Shown here: piece after piece, positions 25,893 to 35,015 of the stretch | How positions within the stretch are numbered: the first letter of the stretch is position 1 | Layout of the letters: every line of letters begins with the position of its first letter | Source: Labrenzia sp. THAF82 | GTDB lineage: Bacteria; Pseudomonadota; Alphaproteobacteria; Rhizobiales; Stappiaceae | NCBI RefSeq assembly: GCF_009363435.1 | Contig: NZ_CP045354.1 | Coordinates: 3,748,501 to 3,812,500 of the forward strand | Length of the DNA stretch: 64,000 nt | Direction: 5' to 3' | Position numbers and translations under genes: made by a program | Notes under the pieces: model-generated | Told to the model about the DNA's origin: nothing | The model's input: only the letters and a program-made list of their open reading frames with translations | The model's database searches: none

Positions 25893-27944
25893 TCAGCGGC
25901 GGGGCGGCGTCGGTGGCGCGTTGTCAATAAACCGCCTTGCTGCCTGTGCCTGTCTTGGGTCCGCCTTCAACAACGCCTGATAGCCCTCCTCAGCCAGTTC
26001 CGGTTCATTGCCCCAGACGCCTGACTGAATGGAAAATCTAAGAGCTTGAGGATCATCGGGTGCCAATTCCATCAAACGCCGTGCATGTTCTGTCATATCT
26101 TCAAAGCGTCCGGCCAATTGCAGCGACACGAGGAGTGACATTCTTGAGTTGATCGAGTTCGGCACCTGATCGACCGCTTCGCCATGAATGCGAATCGCTT
26201 GATCAAAAGCGCCGGTCTGCGCCAGAATCCGCCCCGCTTTCAGCAATTGTCCATGGTTGGAAGATCTTGAGCAGATGTCTGTCACATCAGCCAGAACAGT
26301 GTCTTTGACAGATTGAGTGGCTGCACTCTCCATCGCCTCTTCACATGCCACAAAGTCAACGCCCAGGCTTTCGGTCAAACGAATTGCATCCTTATCGTCC
26401 CGAAGCACCAGAAGTTCACGAACATCTGCCACTGGAATGGCTTCAAAGCGTCCATCTCCACCACCCACGGCAATTCCGGCCAAAGCACCGTTTTCGGTTA
26501 CAAGAGCGCCCCCGCTCACACCAGGCTGCATATGAGCGCCAACGTGAAGTCGGCCCAATTGTGCGCTTTTCTCCGGTAAGGCGATGAGATCTCCAGGATC
26601 GAAGACCCGCACTTCTCGTCGGGCGATGTCGGCACCGATCACGCGGTATCGGTCTGAGGTGCCTGTTGCAACGTCGAGTTCGGGAATGACGCCCGTATCC
26701 GGAAGGTTCTCTACTTCCAGCAGGACAAGATCACCTTGGTAAGAAGAAGGGACCAGCCGGGCTTTCAACGGACCATTCGGAGTGTGAACCGTTGCCTCAA
26801 TTTGATCCCCGACCACATGCCGATTGGTCACCAAAAGATCTTCAGCGATACGCGTCGCACTGCCGACCGGGTCAAAACTTGAGATCGGAAACACCGCCTG
26901 TCTCAACTGACAAATTTCGGCGGGATGCGGACAGTCTGTTTCCAGCGAAGTCACTGCTTTAACGTTGGCAGACTTTGACGGTTCAGAGACCGCGAACGAA
27001 AGTGTCGCAAGCAGATTATCATCGCCGCGGCGATACAGCACCTGGACTTCTTTTTGCGCCTTGGAAATCAGGGCAAGGGCCGTCTTCGCATCGCGCGGTG
27101 TTCGGACCCTGCGACCGCCCACTTCAAGGATCAAATCGCCAACTCTTATCCCGGCTGATCCGGCCATTCCATCCGACTGAACAGCGCGAACGACTGGCGC
27201 GGCAACCAGCGCAACGGCGGAGCGGTCTGCTCTCGTGAGCTGCCAGCCCGCATCCAGATACTCAACTTCTCCTTGATCCAGCAACGCATCGGCAACACGT
27301 ATCAACAGCTCTGTTGAAACGGCAAAATTGACGCCGATATTTGTGTCGGAACCCGAAGCGAAAATCGCTGACATCATTCCGACCAGCCTTCCTTCTGCGT
27401 CCACGAGCGCACCTCCGGAAGAGCCGGGATTCGCAGCCGCATCGGTTTGCACGAAATCCTCGATTTCATTGAAACCGGCATTGCTGACACTCTTGGCCGA
27501 GACAACACCGCAGGTGAGTGACAGCCCCAGACCGAAGGCGTTGCCGATAGCGCAAACGGGTTGGACCAAGTTGGGTGGTGGCGCGATTGCGATTGGTTGC
27601 AGTGTTTCTTCGACCTTCAGAAGCGCAATGTCAGTGGCGGCATCATGTGCCAAAAGACGCGCAGGAATTATGCGACCGTCATGCAATCGGACATCTATGC
27701 GGCGGGCTGGTTCCACAACATGCCAGGCTGTAGCAATCACACCCTCACGCAGCACCACCCCACTGCCTTCGGGGGCCTGGCCGGGACGAGCGCCCTGTCC
27801 GCCCCGTTCGTGTCCAGGCCACACCGGCAGCACCGACACCACATGCGCGAGAGCTCCTTCAGGCGACGCTTTTGCCTGGCCGGTCATGAGCCCGAAAAAG
27901 CTCAGAACCAAACAGAAAACCGCATGAGAAAAACAACGTGGCAT
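25893..27944 (-). CDS. Exported protease with two trypsin-like domains, PDZ and TPR (HtrA-related)
   Basis: 683-residue exported protein. After a signal peptide (residues 1-27), a DegP-like trypsin domain has His75 (ATAWHVV), Asp105 (ATDIALL) and Ser176 (NPGSSGGAL). A PDZ-like segment follows (AGIRVGDLILEVGGRRVRT). A second trypsin-like domain carries its own apparent triad: TNRHVVGD, QGDLVLLEV and QPGVSGGAL. The C-terminal 130 residues look like TPR repeats (GQLLKAGRILAQTGAFDQAIRIHGEA and two further units), ending PPTPPRR. I chose ATG 27944 because the GGAG site is seven bases upstream; ATG 27950 is equally in frame. Likely periplasmic quality control or signalling. Confidence 0.78.
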   Translation of the reverse strand: MPRCFSHAVFCLVLSFFGLMTGQAKASPEGALAHVVSVLPVWPGHERGGQGARPGQAPEGSGVVLREGVIATAWHVVEPARRIDVRLHDGRIIPARLLAHDAATDIALLKVEETLQPIAIAPPPNLVQPVCAIGNAFGLGLSLTCGVVSAKSVSNAGFNEIEDFVQTDAAANPGSSGGALVDAEGRLVGMMSAIFASGSDTNIGVNFAVSTELLIRVADALLDQGEVEYLDAGWQLTRADRSAVALVAAPVVRAVQSDGMAGSAGIRVGDLILEVGGRRVRTPRDAKTALALISKAQKEVQVLYRRGDDNLLATLSFAVSEPSKSANVKAVTSLETDCPHPAEICQLRQAVFPISSFDPVGSATRIAEDLLVTNRHVVGDQIEATVHTPNGPLKARLVPSSYQGDLVLLEVENLPDTGVIPELDVATGTSDRYRVIGADIARREVRVFDPGDLIALPEKSAQLGRLHVGAHMQPGVSGGALVTENGALAGIAVGGGDGRFEAIPVADVRELLVLRDDKDAIRLTESLGVDFVACEEAMESAATQSVKDTVLADVTDICSRSSNHGQLLKAGRILAQTGAFDQAIRIHGEAVDQVPNSINSRMSLLVSLQLAGRFEDMTEHARRLMELAPDDPQALRFSIQSGVWGNEPELAEEGYQALLKADPRQAQAARRFIDNAPPTPPRR

Positions 27945-28107
27945 CGGCATGCTCCGGGGGTGTTACACGGCGGAAATGTCCCGCACGGCTAAGAGGGAGC
28001 AACCTTAGCACCTTGTGCGCAAAACCCAATCCGCAGCGACACTGGCAAGCCGATAGCGTTGATTGCCTTCCAGTCCACGTGCACGCTTCGTTGCAATTGT
28101 CGAAGAT

Positions 28108-29745
28108 CTAACTGCCTTCCTGTACCATCTTGATGGCCCCGCATGGGCACTCCAAGGCACACATGCCGCAGCCCTTGCAATAGTCGTAGTTGAATTCAAA
28201 CCGATTGCCAGGCCCGAGTTTTGCGACCGCGTTGTCCGGGCAAATGCCGTAACAATTGTCACACTCAAAACAATTGCCGCAAGACAGACAGCGCCGTGCC
28301 TCGTAAAGCGCGTTGTCTTCGGTCAGACCTTTGAGAACTTCTTCAAATCCGGTTTGCCTGCGAACGGGATCAAGCTGTTCCTGTTTGCTTTGCGGAGCAT
28401 CGTCATAGTACCAGGGATTGATGTTTTCAAATGCTGCCAGCTCGGGTTTCAAAGGTGGTTCGTATGCCTTCCCACGAAGCCAAGCGTCGATATTGCGTGC
28501 AGCCTTTTTGCCGTGGCCGACGCCAACCGTCACAGTCCGTTCTGCCGGCACCATATCACCGCCCGCAAACAGACCTGCCCGACCTGTCATCATCTGGGCA
28601 TTGACTGTCACAACACCATCTCTTGCGATCTCGACACCCTCAACTTTCTCCAGAAAGCTGGTATCGACATCCTGGCCGAGCGCCAAAATAAGAGTGTCGG
28701 CTTCGATGGTTTCAAATTCGCCTGTCGGTTGAGGTCGTCCGTTTTCGTCGATCTGCATTTTTTCGACTGTGACGCTGGTGCCATCGACCTCTTTGATTGT
28801 TCGTAGCCAATGCATCAGAACGCCCTCGTCCTCGGCCTCTGTTGCTTCAAAGTCATGCGCAGGCATTTCCTTGCGAGAACGCCTGTATACGATCATGCTC
28901 TCGTCGACGCCTAGGCGCTTGGCAGTTCGAGCGACATCCATCGCGGTGTTACCACCCCCATAGACGATCACGCGTCGTCCCAGTTTCGGGGGCTCGCCAC
29001 CCGTTTCCATCTCCTTCAATACGCTCACCGCATCCAGGATCTTTCCGGCCGCATGTGCGGGAATATCAATACGCTTTGCCAAATGAGCACCGACAGCCAC
29101 AAAAACCGCATCAAAGCCTTCGTTCTCGAAAGCCGCTTCGATGTCTTCCACCTTTTTGTTGAGCTCCAGTTGGACGCCGGTATCCAGTATTCGCTGGATC
29201 TCATAATCCAGAACATCCCGCGGCAAGCGGTACTTGGGGATCCCGAACCGCATCATTCCACCCGCCATTGGACCGGCTTCCCGGATCGTCACATCATGGC
29301 CGAGACGACGCAAATGATAAGCAGCACTCAACCCGCTCGGCCCCGCACCAACAACAAGGACCTTTTTTCCTGTATCAGGTGCCGTGAACCTGGGTGTCCA
29401 GCCCTTCTCGAAGGCCATGCGGCCGAGAAACCTTTCAATGGCATGAATTGCGACTGGTTCGTCCAGCTGCCCGCGATTGCACGCGGTTTCACAGGTGTGA
29501 TAGCAGACTCGTCCCATGACGCCAGGCATCGGGTTGTCTTCCATGATTACCTGGAAGGCTTGCTCATAGTCGCCTTCCTCAGCATGAAACAACCACTTTT
29601 GAATGTTCTCGCCCGCCGGGCATGTGTGGTTGCAAGGCGGAAGCCGATCCAGGTAGACGGGGCGCTCGGTTCGCCAGGAACCTGTCTTGTTTGCAAGACT
29701 GGTACTGGGATCCAACGTGATGGCAAATGGCAACTCGTGTGTCAT
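28108..29745 (-). CDS. GltD-like NAD(P)H flavoprotein fused to a ferredoxin domain
   Basis: 545-residue iron-sulfur flavoprotein. The N-terminal 4Fe-4S domain (CNHTCPAGENIQ and CYHTCETACNRG), FAD site (VLVVGAGPSGLSAAYHL) and NAD(P)H site (VIVYGGGNTAMDVARTA) match glutamate synthase small subunit and dihydropyrimidine dehydrogenase N-terminal units. At the C-terminus is an additional two-cluster ferredoxin domain (CLSCGNCFECDNCYGICP, CKGCGMCALECPCGAI). Joined by ATGA to the oxidoreductase beta gene, it should shuttle electrons between NAD(P)H and the thiamine-dependent core. No GltB-type large subunit is nearby, so glutamate synthase is unlikely. Confidence 0.82.
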   Translation of the reverse strand: MTHELPFAITLDPSTSLANKTGSWRTERPVYLDRLPPCNHTCPAGENIQKWLFHAEEGDYEQAFQVIMEDNPMPGVMGRVCYHTCETACNRGQLDEPVAIHAIERFLGRMAFEKGWTPRFTAPDTGKKVLVVGAGPSGLSAAYHLRRLGHDVTIREAGPMAGGMMRFGIPKYRLPRDVLDYEIQRILDTGVQLELNKKVEDIEAAFENEGFDAVFVAVGAHLAKRIDIPAHAAGKILDAVSVLKEMETGGEPPKLGRRVIVYGGGNTAMDVARTAKRLGVDESMIVYRRSRKEMPAHDFEATEAEDEGVLMHWLRTIKEVDGTSVTVEKMQIDENGRPQPTGEFETIEADTLILALGQDVDTSFLEKVEGVEIARDGVVTVNAQMMTGRAGLFAGGDMVPAERTVTVGVGHGKKAARNIDAWLRGKAYEPPLKPELAAFENINPWYYDDAPQSKQEQLDPVRRQTGFEEVLKGLTEDNALYEARRCLSCGNCFECDNCYGICPDNAVAKLGPGNRFEFNYDYCKGCGMCALECPCGAIKMVQEGS

Positions 29746-30761
29746 GGCGCCGACCTTTCCCCCAAAAGATTGAAACGGTCGATGTTCGCATCGGCCATTT
29801 TCTGTATTGCTGCTATTCGATCAACGTCTTCACGATCTTTCTTAAACAGATGTGCGAACCGTTTTTGGAGTTTCAAATAGTCTTCAACCGGCACCTTCTT
29901 GCGTATTTTTTGCGTTCTAACGACAGCCCCGTCCTCTGCCTCGAAAAGCGGGAACAATCCACTTTCAACTGCAAGTCTCGCCAGCAGAATTGTATGGTTC
30001 GTTGCAGACCCCCAACCAAGCGGGCATGTCACCAGCACATGGATGTATCGGGAGCCGGACATGTTCATGGCGCGTGTCACCTTGGTTTCAAGGTCATGCA
30101 GGTCCGCAACGGTGGCGGTTGCCACATAAGGGATGTTGTGCGCCATGGCGATCAAAGGCAGGTTTTTGCCTGTGCCGAATACATTGCCCGGCGCTTCCCC
30201 CACAGCAGGCGTCGTCGCTGTTCGTGCAGTTGGCGGTGTCGCTGACGAGCGCTGTACGCCGGTATTCATATAGGCCTGATTGTCGTAACAAATGTAGAGC
30301 ACATCGTCATTTCGCTCGAACATTCCTGACAGGCAGCCGAAGCCGATATCCGTTGTTCCACCATCTCCGCCCTGCGCAATGACCTTCGTCTGGGCGCGGC
30401 CTTTCCGCCGCATGGCTGCCGCGACACCTGTTGCGACTGCAGGCGCATTTCCAAACAGGGAATGAACCCAAGGGATCTGCCAAGAGGTTTCAGGATAAGG
30501 TGTCGTGAACACTTCCAGGCACCCGGTGGCATTTACCGCGACCATATTGCCATCGCATGAGCGCATGGCGGCATCCAGTGCAAAACGCGCGCCCAGTGCT
30601 TCGCCGCATCCCTGGCAGGCCCGGTGTCCGGACGTAATCGCATTCGAGCGATCAATGGAGGATTGTACGCTTCGCTTGTCCTCATCCATCAAACGATTGC
30701 CGACAGTATGCGTCCCGGTCTGATAGAATTTCACCCGTTGCAAGGCCGTATCTTCGCTCAT
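29742..30761 (-). CDS. 2-oxoacid:acceptor oxidoreductase, beta (TPP-binding) subunit
   Basis: 339-residue thiamine-diphosphate subunit. The TPP/Mg motif is GDGGTTDIGFGCLSG followed by NQAYMNTGVQRS. Cys ligands for the proximal 4Fe-4S cluster are present (HRACQGCGEAL and ATGCLEVF), as in pyruvate:ferredoxin oxidoreductase beta subunits. ATGA overlaps on both sides connect it to the alpha subunit and to the flavoprotein. The substrate may be pyruvate or another 2-oxo acid. Confidence 0.85.
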   Translation of the reverse strand: MSEDTALQRVKFYQTGTHTVGNRLMDEDKRSVQSSIDRSNAITSGHRACQGCGEALGARFALDAAMRSCDGNMVAVNATGCLEVFTTPYPETSWQIPWVHSLFGNAPAVATGVAAAMRRKGRAQTKVIAQGGDGGTTDIGFGCLSGMFERNDDVLYICYDNQAYMNTGVQRSSATPPTARTATTPAVGEAPGNVFGTGKNLPLIAMAHNIPYVATATVADLHDLETKVTRAMNMSGSRYIHVLVTCPLGWGSATNHTILLARLAVESGLFPLFEAEDGAVVRTQKIRKKVPVEDYLKLQKRFAHLFKKDREDVDRIAAIQKMADANIDRFNLLGERSAP

Positions 30762-32023
30762 GACGCTTTACTCCGCTCTGCAGCCGGACGATTTTGAATG
30801 GCTTTGAGAATTCCTTCAGCCGTCGGCCCGGCGTGTCTCATCTCCGCCGATCGCGCAATTTCCCTGTCAATGACGGCTTGCTCCAGACCGAGGAACGTCA
30901 CATCTGACAATGATCCGTTCTCAGCTGCGTGCAGCACTTCGGATATACCCTTCATGGTGATCGCCCTGCCTCCAAGGCCGGCGATGACAGTCTGTACGGG
31001 AAGTGGAACCTCTCTGAGTGCCATGCGCACGTTTGATGCGAGAACACCTCCAAGGCCGGGAGCCAGGCTCTTTTCGACTACGACGACCCGCTTTGCACCT
31101 TTCAAAGCGCTCTTTAATTCTTCAAGTGGAAACGGACGGAACGAACAGATTGAAACCGACCCGACACTCTTACCAGCTTCCCTTTCAGCATCGACGACCT
31201 CTTTGATGGTTCCATTGACGGACCCCATTGCCACAAAAATGGTGTCTGCGCCCTCTGTGCGATAGGAATGCAAAAGACCACCGGACTCCCGGCCAAAGAC
31301 GTCTTTGAAAATGGTTCCGATCTGCGGAATGAGATCGAGCGCCTGCATTTGTTTGCGATGTGCCAGGTAGCGGACTTCCGTAAATGCCTCAGGTCCAACC
31401 ATGGCACCAATCGAATAGGGATCGGCGGGGTCCAAAACTTGCACGGGTTCATAGCCCGGCAGAAATGCGTCGACTTCTTCTTGGGTTGGAATATCAACGC
31501 GTTCATAGGCGTGGGTCAGAATAAACCCGTCCATGCAGACCATCACCGGACAGCTGAGTTCTTCCGCAAGTCTGAATGCCTGAATATGCAGATCAGCAGC
31601 TTCCTGATTGGTTTCTGCAAATAGCTGGATCCAACCCGCGTCCTTCATGGACATTGCGTCTGTATGGTCATTCCAGATGTTGATTGGTGCACCTATCGCA
31701 CGGTTGCCGAGTGTCATGACGATCGGCAAACCTAGACCCGAAGCATTGTAAACGGCTTCCGCCATGAACAGCAGACCCTGGCTTGCGGTCGCTGTATAGG
31801 CGCGAGCGCCGGCTGCGGAAGCTCCTATAGCAACGGAAAGCGCAGCAAATTCCGATTCAACATTGATGTATTCGCAATTTTCCAGTTCCCCGGATTTTAC
31901 AAGCTCTCCAACACCTTCAACAATATGGGTCTGTGGCGTGATCGGATAGGCGCAAACCACTTCCGGACGACAAAGCGCGACGGCCTGTGCCACGGCAGCA
32001 GATCCTTCAATCTGTTTGAGCAT
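30758..32023 (-). CDS. 2-oxoacid:acceptor oxidoreductase, alpha subunit
   Basis: 421-residue POR_N-type subunit. Identifiable parts are CAYPITPQTHIVEGV, NVESEFAALSVAIGASAAGARAYTATASQGL, and the YPI-type pyrimidine-binding loop, then the C-terminal transketolase-like domain (VVVVEKSLAPGLGGVL). Length agrees with alpha chains of the four-subunit enzymes. It starts 11 bp after the gamma stop. Confidence 0.85.
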   Translation of the reverse strand: MLKQIEGSAAVAQAVALCRPEVVCAYPITPQTHIVEGVGELVKSGELENCEYINVESEFAALSVAIGASAAGARAYTATASQGLLFMAEAVYNASGLGLPIVMTLGNRAIGAPINIWNDHTDAMSMKDAGWIQLFAETNQEAADLHIQAFRLAEELSCPVMVCMDGFILTHAYERVDIPTQEEVDAFLPGYEPVQVLDPADPYSIGAMVGPEAFTEVRYLAHRKQMQALDLIPQIGTIFKDVFGRESGGLLHSYRTEGADTIFVAMGSVNGTIKEVVDAEREAGKSVGSVSICSFRPFPLEELKSALKGAKRVVVVEKSLAPGLGGVLASNVRMALREVPLPVQTVIAGLGGRAITMKGISEVLHAAENGSLSDVTFLGLEQAVIDREIARSAEMRHAGPTAEGILKAIQNRPAAERSKAS

Positions 32024-32034
32024 TTCACCCTCTC

Positions 32035-32592
32035 CTATCCTACTGCGACGTCGTAGGCCTCGCGTGCGGCAGCGATATTGGCTGCACCGACCTGCCCGGG
32101 AAATTTTTGGGAAATTGCCTGTTCGACAGCCGCAATCGACACCTCGCCGCTCATAGCTGCGAGGCTGCCAAGCAATGCTGCGTTGGGAAGCGGCCGGCCG
32201 ATATGTTTTCGAGCAATCTCGCTGGCGCCGACATCTCGGAAGTGATTGTCCGGAAATTCAGCTGCAAAGTCGTCAATTCCCAGCTCTTCGAAAGTTTGCT
32301 GGGAGTTGATCAAGACATAGCCCTGACCGTTGAGCCCTGCGAACAAATCAACAGAGTGAATGAGTGTCGGATCCTGAATAACAAGAGCGTCGGGTTGTGA
32401 TACCGGTTCGCGCGACCGAATTTCCGTGTTTGCTATTCGACAGTAGGAAACAACGGGTGCTCCCATGCGTTCCGACCCGAAGCTCGGAAAAGCCTGCGCG
32501 TGCTTACCCTCTTTGAATGCTGCGATGGACAGGAGTTCGGCGGCGGTAACTACGCCCTGGCCGCCCCGGCCATGAAATCGTACCTGGAACAA
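32035..32592 (-). CDS. 2-oxoacid:acceptor oxidoreductase, gamma subunit
   Basis: 185-residue gamma subunit beginning FQVRFHGRGGQGVVTAAELL, the standard opening of this family, which decides for the TTG start at 32592. A strong purine-rich site (GGGGGAGAGG) precedes it. Reading the frame further upstream adds about 60 residues that do not look like the family. FPSFGSERMGAPVVSYCRI is another conserved element. It is the first gene of the four-gene leftward operon. Confidence 0.82.
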   Translation of the reverse strand: MFQVRFHGRGGQGVVTAAELLSIAAFKEGKHAQAFPSFGSERMGAPVVSYCRIANTEIRSREPVSQPDALVIQDPTLIHSVDLFAGLNGQGYVLINSQQTFEELGIDDFAAEFPDNHFRDVGASEIARKHIGRPLPNAALLGSLAAMSGEVSIAAVEQAISQKFPGQVGAANIAAAREAYDVAVG

Positions 32593-32814
32593 GACCTCTC
32601 CCCCGATTGGAACATGCTGGCGACAGCTGGTCGTCAGGCAACGCTTGGGAGAGTACAAACGCAGGCGACCGTCAACATTGACATGTCTCAATCGTTTCAA
32701 AGGCTGTCGTCTGCAACCCAGAAATGAATGCTGGTTTGAGTTGATTTGGAAGGTCGGCAGACACGCCAAAAGTCAGTCGTCAATGGAGACCACGTGACAT
32801 AATCTTGACGACCG

Positions 32815-33966
32815 TCAGTCGTTCAAGGTGTGACCGGAAAGCCAGACGCCGGCAATCCTGAAGTCATCGTCAAGGCATACAAAATCTGCTGGATACCCCA
32901 CCTTCAACCGTCCAAGGGGGCGGCCAATGATATCAGCCGGGTAGCTGGTCGCCATGGCGAGCGCCGTCTCAACATCTACGCCAACACTCTCAACGAGATT
33001 CGCGACAGACGAAGGGAGATCGATGTCTGCGCCTGCCAACGTCCCGTCGGAGAGTGTCAACCTGCCGTCCTGCCTGAAGATTTCACGCCCACCGAGATGA
33101 AACGAAGTCACATCAGTGCCGGTTTGAGACATGGCATCTGTTACAAGGAATATCCGGCCCGGTCCGGATTTGGCTTCAAGCGCAATTCTGATTGCAACGG
33201 GATCAACATGGACACCGTCGGCTATCAAGCCCGCGCTCAAGCTTCCAAGATCAAGCGCAGCCCCAACAAGCCCAGGTTCGCGATGTTGAAGTGGGCTCAT
33301 GGCATTAAAAAGATGCGTCACGCAGGCCGCACCAGCATTGGCAGCTGTTGAACACTCTTCATAAGAGGCGCCGCTATGTCCAAGACTGACGTGAATACCG
33401 GCACCCGCCAATTGGCTGATCTGCCCTAGAGTTACGGTTTCTGGCGCAACCGTGATCATCAAAGATGGCAATTGACTGGCTGCATAGAGATAGAGATCCA
33501 TATCTTCATCGTCTATCGGCCTGATCAAGGAAGCGTCATGCGCTCCCTTTCTGCCTGCATAAAGATGAGGGCCTTCCAAATGCAGTCCGTGGAAACCGCG
33601 GACACCTTTGGCCCACGCCTCAATTCCGAGCTTGAGCACTCTGCGTGTGGCCTCAGGACTATCGGTAATCAAGGTTGGTGTCAGCGAAGTAGTGCCAAGC
33701 TTCAGATGAGCGTGACAGATGCGCGCAATATCTTCCACACAGTCCACGTCGCCCAGCATCAGTCCACCGCCGCCATTGACCTGAAGATCCACAAAACCGG
33801 GTCCCAGCGTGCATTCACCAAGGTCAATCTTCGGCTGGTCTGCCTGAAGAGTAACAAGAGGCACAATTGCCTTGACGCACCCACCTTCCACCAGAAGTGC
33901 AGCATCTTCGTGGAAGATGTCACCATCAAATATTCTGCTGCTGATGTAGGCAGTTAGTCCAGTCAT
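32815..33966 (-). CDS. nagA: N-acetylglucosamine-6-phosphate deacetylase
   Basis: 383-residue amidohydrolase-superfamily enzyme that removes acetate from GlcNAc-6-P in the cytoplasm. Metal and substrate motifs are visible: GPGFVDLQVNGGGG, GLHLEGPHL, SLGHSGA, THLFNAMSP and the catalytic Asp in VTDAMSQTG. The start at 33966 overlaps the SIS-protein stop (ATGA), so extra upstream sequence is not coding. Together with the SIS deaminase it forms the GlcNAc-6-P to fructose-6-P route. Confidence 0.9.
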   Translation of the reverse strand: MTGLTAYISSRIFDGDIFHEDAALLVEGGCVKAIVPLVTLQADQPKIDLGECTLGPGFVDLQVNGGGGLMLGDVDCVEDIARICHAHLKLGTTSLTPTLITDSPEATRRVLKLGIEAWAKGVRGFHGLHLEGPHLYAGRKGAHDASLIRPIDDEDMDLYLYAASQLPSLMITVAPETVTLGQISQLAGAGIHVSLGHSGASYEECSTAANAGAACVTHLFNAMSPLQHREPGLVGAALDLGSLSAGLIADGVHVDPVAIRIALEAKSGPGRIFLVTDAMSQTGTDVTSFHLGGREIFRQDGRLTLSDGTLAGADIDLPSSVANLVESVGVDVETALAMATSYPADIIGRPLGRLKVGYPADFVCLDDDFRIAGVWLSGHTLND

Positions 33967-35015
33967 ACTGTCTGCGTCACCTTTTTCAGATGCTTTGGTA
34001 CATCCGGGTTGAACCCGCGTTGCCGCGAAAACCACTCGATAAATGCATAAAAGGAGACAATCTGAGCAAGTGCGTCGGTGATCGCGTGGTCGGTGGAGAC
34101 AAACGGAAGTCTGTGCGCGCGCTTAACAAGGTTCGTGGTTGCGTAGACACTGCCCCCTTGAGCCGACATGACATCCGCCGCCTCTGCCAGTCCGGCCTCA
34201 GCAGCATCCCTCACCCCGAGCGCCAAAATCGGATACCCACCTTCGACAATCGAAACAGGTCCGTGCATCACTTCTGCCGACGAATAGGCTTCTGCGTGCA
34301 CCTGGCATGTTTCCTTGAATTTCAAGGCCGCTTCGTTGGCGATCGCAAGCCCTGGGCCGCGCCCGATTACATAGAGCGAACCACGTTTTTCAATCGGTTC
34401 TGCCAGTTGCCGCCAATCGATACCAATTGCGTCCTCAAACGCGACAGGCAACTTTGCAAGCGCACTCAGAAGTCTTTCATCTCCCCCAATTTCTGCAAGC
34501 AATATCAATCCGGCTACCACGGAATTCACGAAGGTTTTCGTCGCAGCAACACTGCGCTCCGGACCTGCGCCAATGTCCAGCGCTGCACTGGAGAGTTCCG
34601 CCAGTTTGCTGTCAGCTGTGTTGGTCAAACCAACTGTGAATGCCCCCTGCTCCTTCGCACTTTGCACCACCGATAGAATGTCCGGGCTTGCACCGGACTG
34701 AGAGATCGCAATCACCAGCGCCTGATCAAGCCGAACTTTGCCGCCATAAATCGAAGACACTGACGGTCCAAGCGAAGCCATGGCGAGACCAAGATAGATC
34801 TCAGATGCGTATTTCAGGAACGTCGCGGCATGGTCCGAAGACCCCCGCGCCACGCTCGCCAGAAACACGGGTGTGCCAGCGCGCTTCGCTATGTCGCGAA
34901 TGTGAGCGCGGCCCTCAGTCAGCAATCTGTTCGCAACGTCAGGGATTTCTTCGATCTCCTGCCGCATGTGCGTTTGGGCGGAAGGGTTTAGCAGTTCACT
35001 CATTAAATCAGTCAT
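33963..35015 (-). CDS. nagB-II: SIS-domain glucosamine-6-phosphate deaminase (NagB-II/AgaS type)
   Basis: 350-residue protein with two sugar-isomerase domains (VARGSSDHAATFLKYASE with SQSGASPDILSVV; then YVIGRGPGLAIANEAALKFKE). The second-domain AEAYSSAEVMHGP motif and short C-terminal Lys tail resemble the isomerase half of GlmS. In proteobacteria lacking the classical NagB, such proteins deaminate GlcN-6-P. Start 35015 overlaps the regulator stop by 8 bp; ATG 35003 is an alternative. NagA follows with an ATGA overlap. Confidence 0.8.
   Translation of the reverse strand: MTDLMSELLNPSAQTHMRQEIEEIPDVANRLLTEGRAHIRDIAKRAGTPVFLASVARGSSDHAATFLKYASEIYLGLAMASLGPSVSSIYGGKVRLDQALVIAISQSGASPDILSVVQSAKEQGAFTVGLTNTADSKLAELSSAALDIGAGPERSVAATKTFVNSVVAGLILLAEIGGDERLLSALAKLPVAFEDAIGIDWRQLAEPIEKRGSLYVIGRGPGLAIANEAALKFKETCQVHAEAYSSAEVMHGPVSIVEGGYPILALGVRDAAEAGLAEAADVMSAQGGSVYATTNLVKRAHRLPFVSTDHAITDALAQIVSFYAFIEWFSRQRGFNPDVPKHLKKVTQTV

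Noticed and set aside
28108-29745. Glutamate synthase small subunit (GltD)
   Set aside because: No large subunit is present, a ferredoxin domain is added at the C-terminus, and the gene overlaps the oxidoreductase beta gene.
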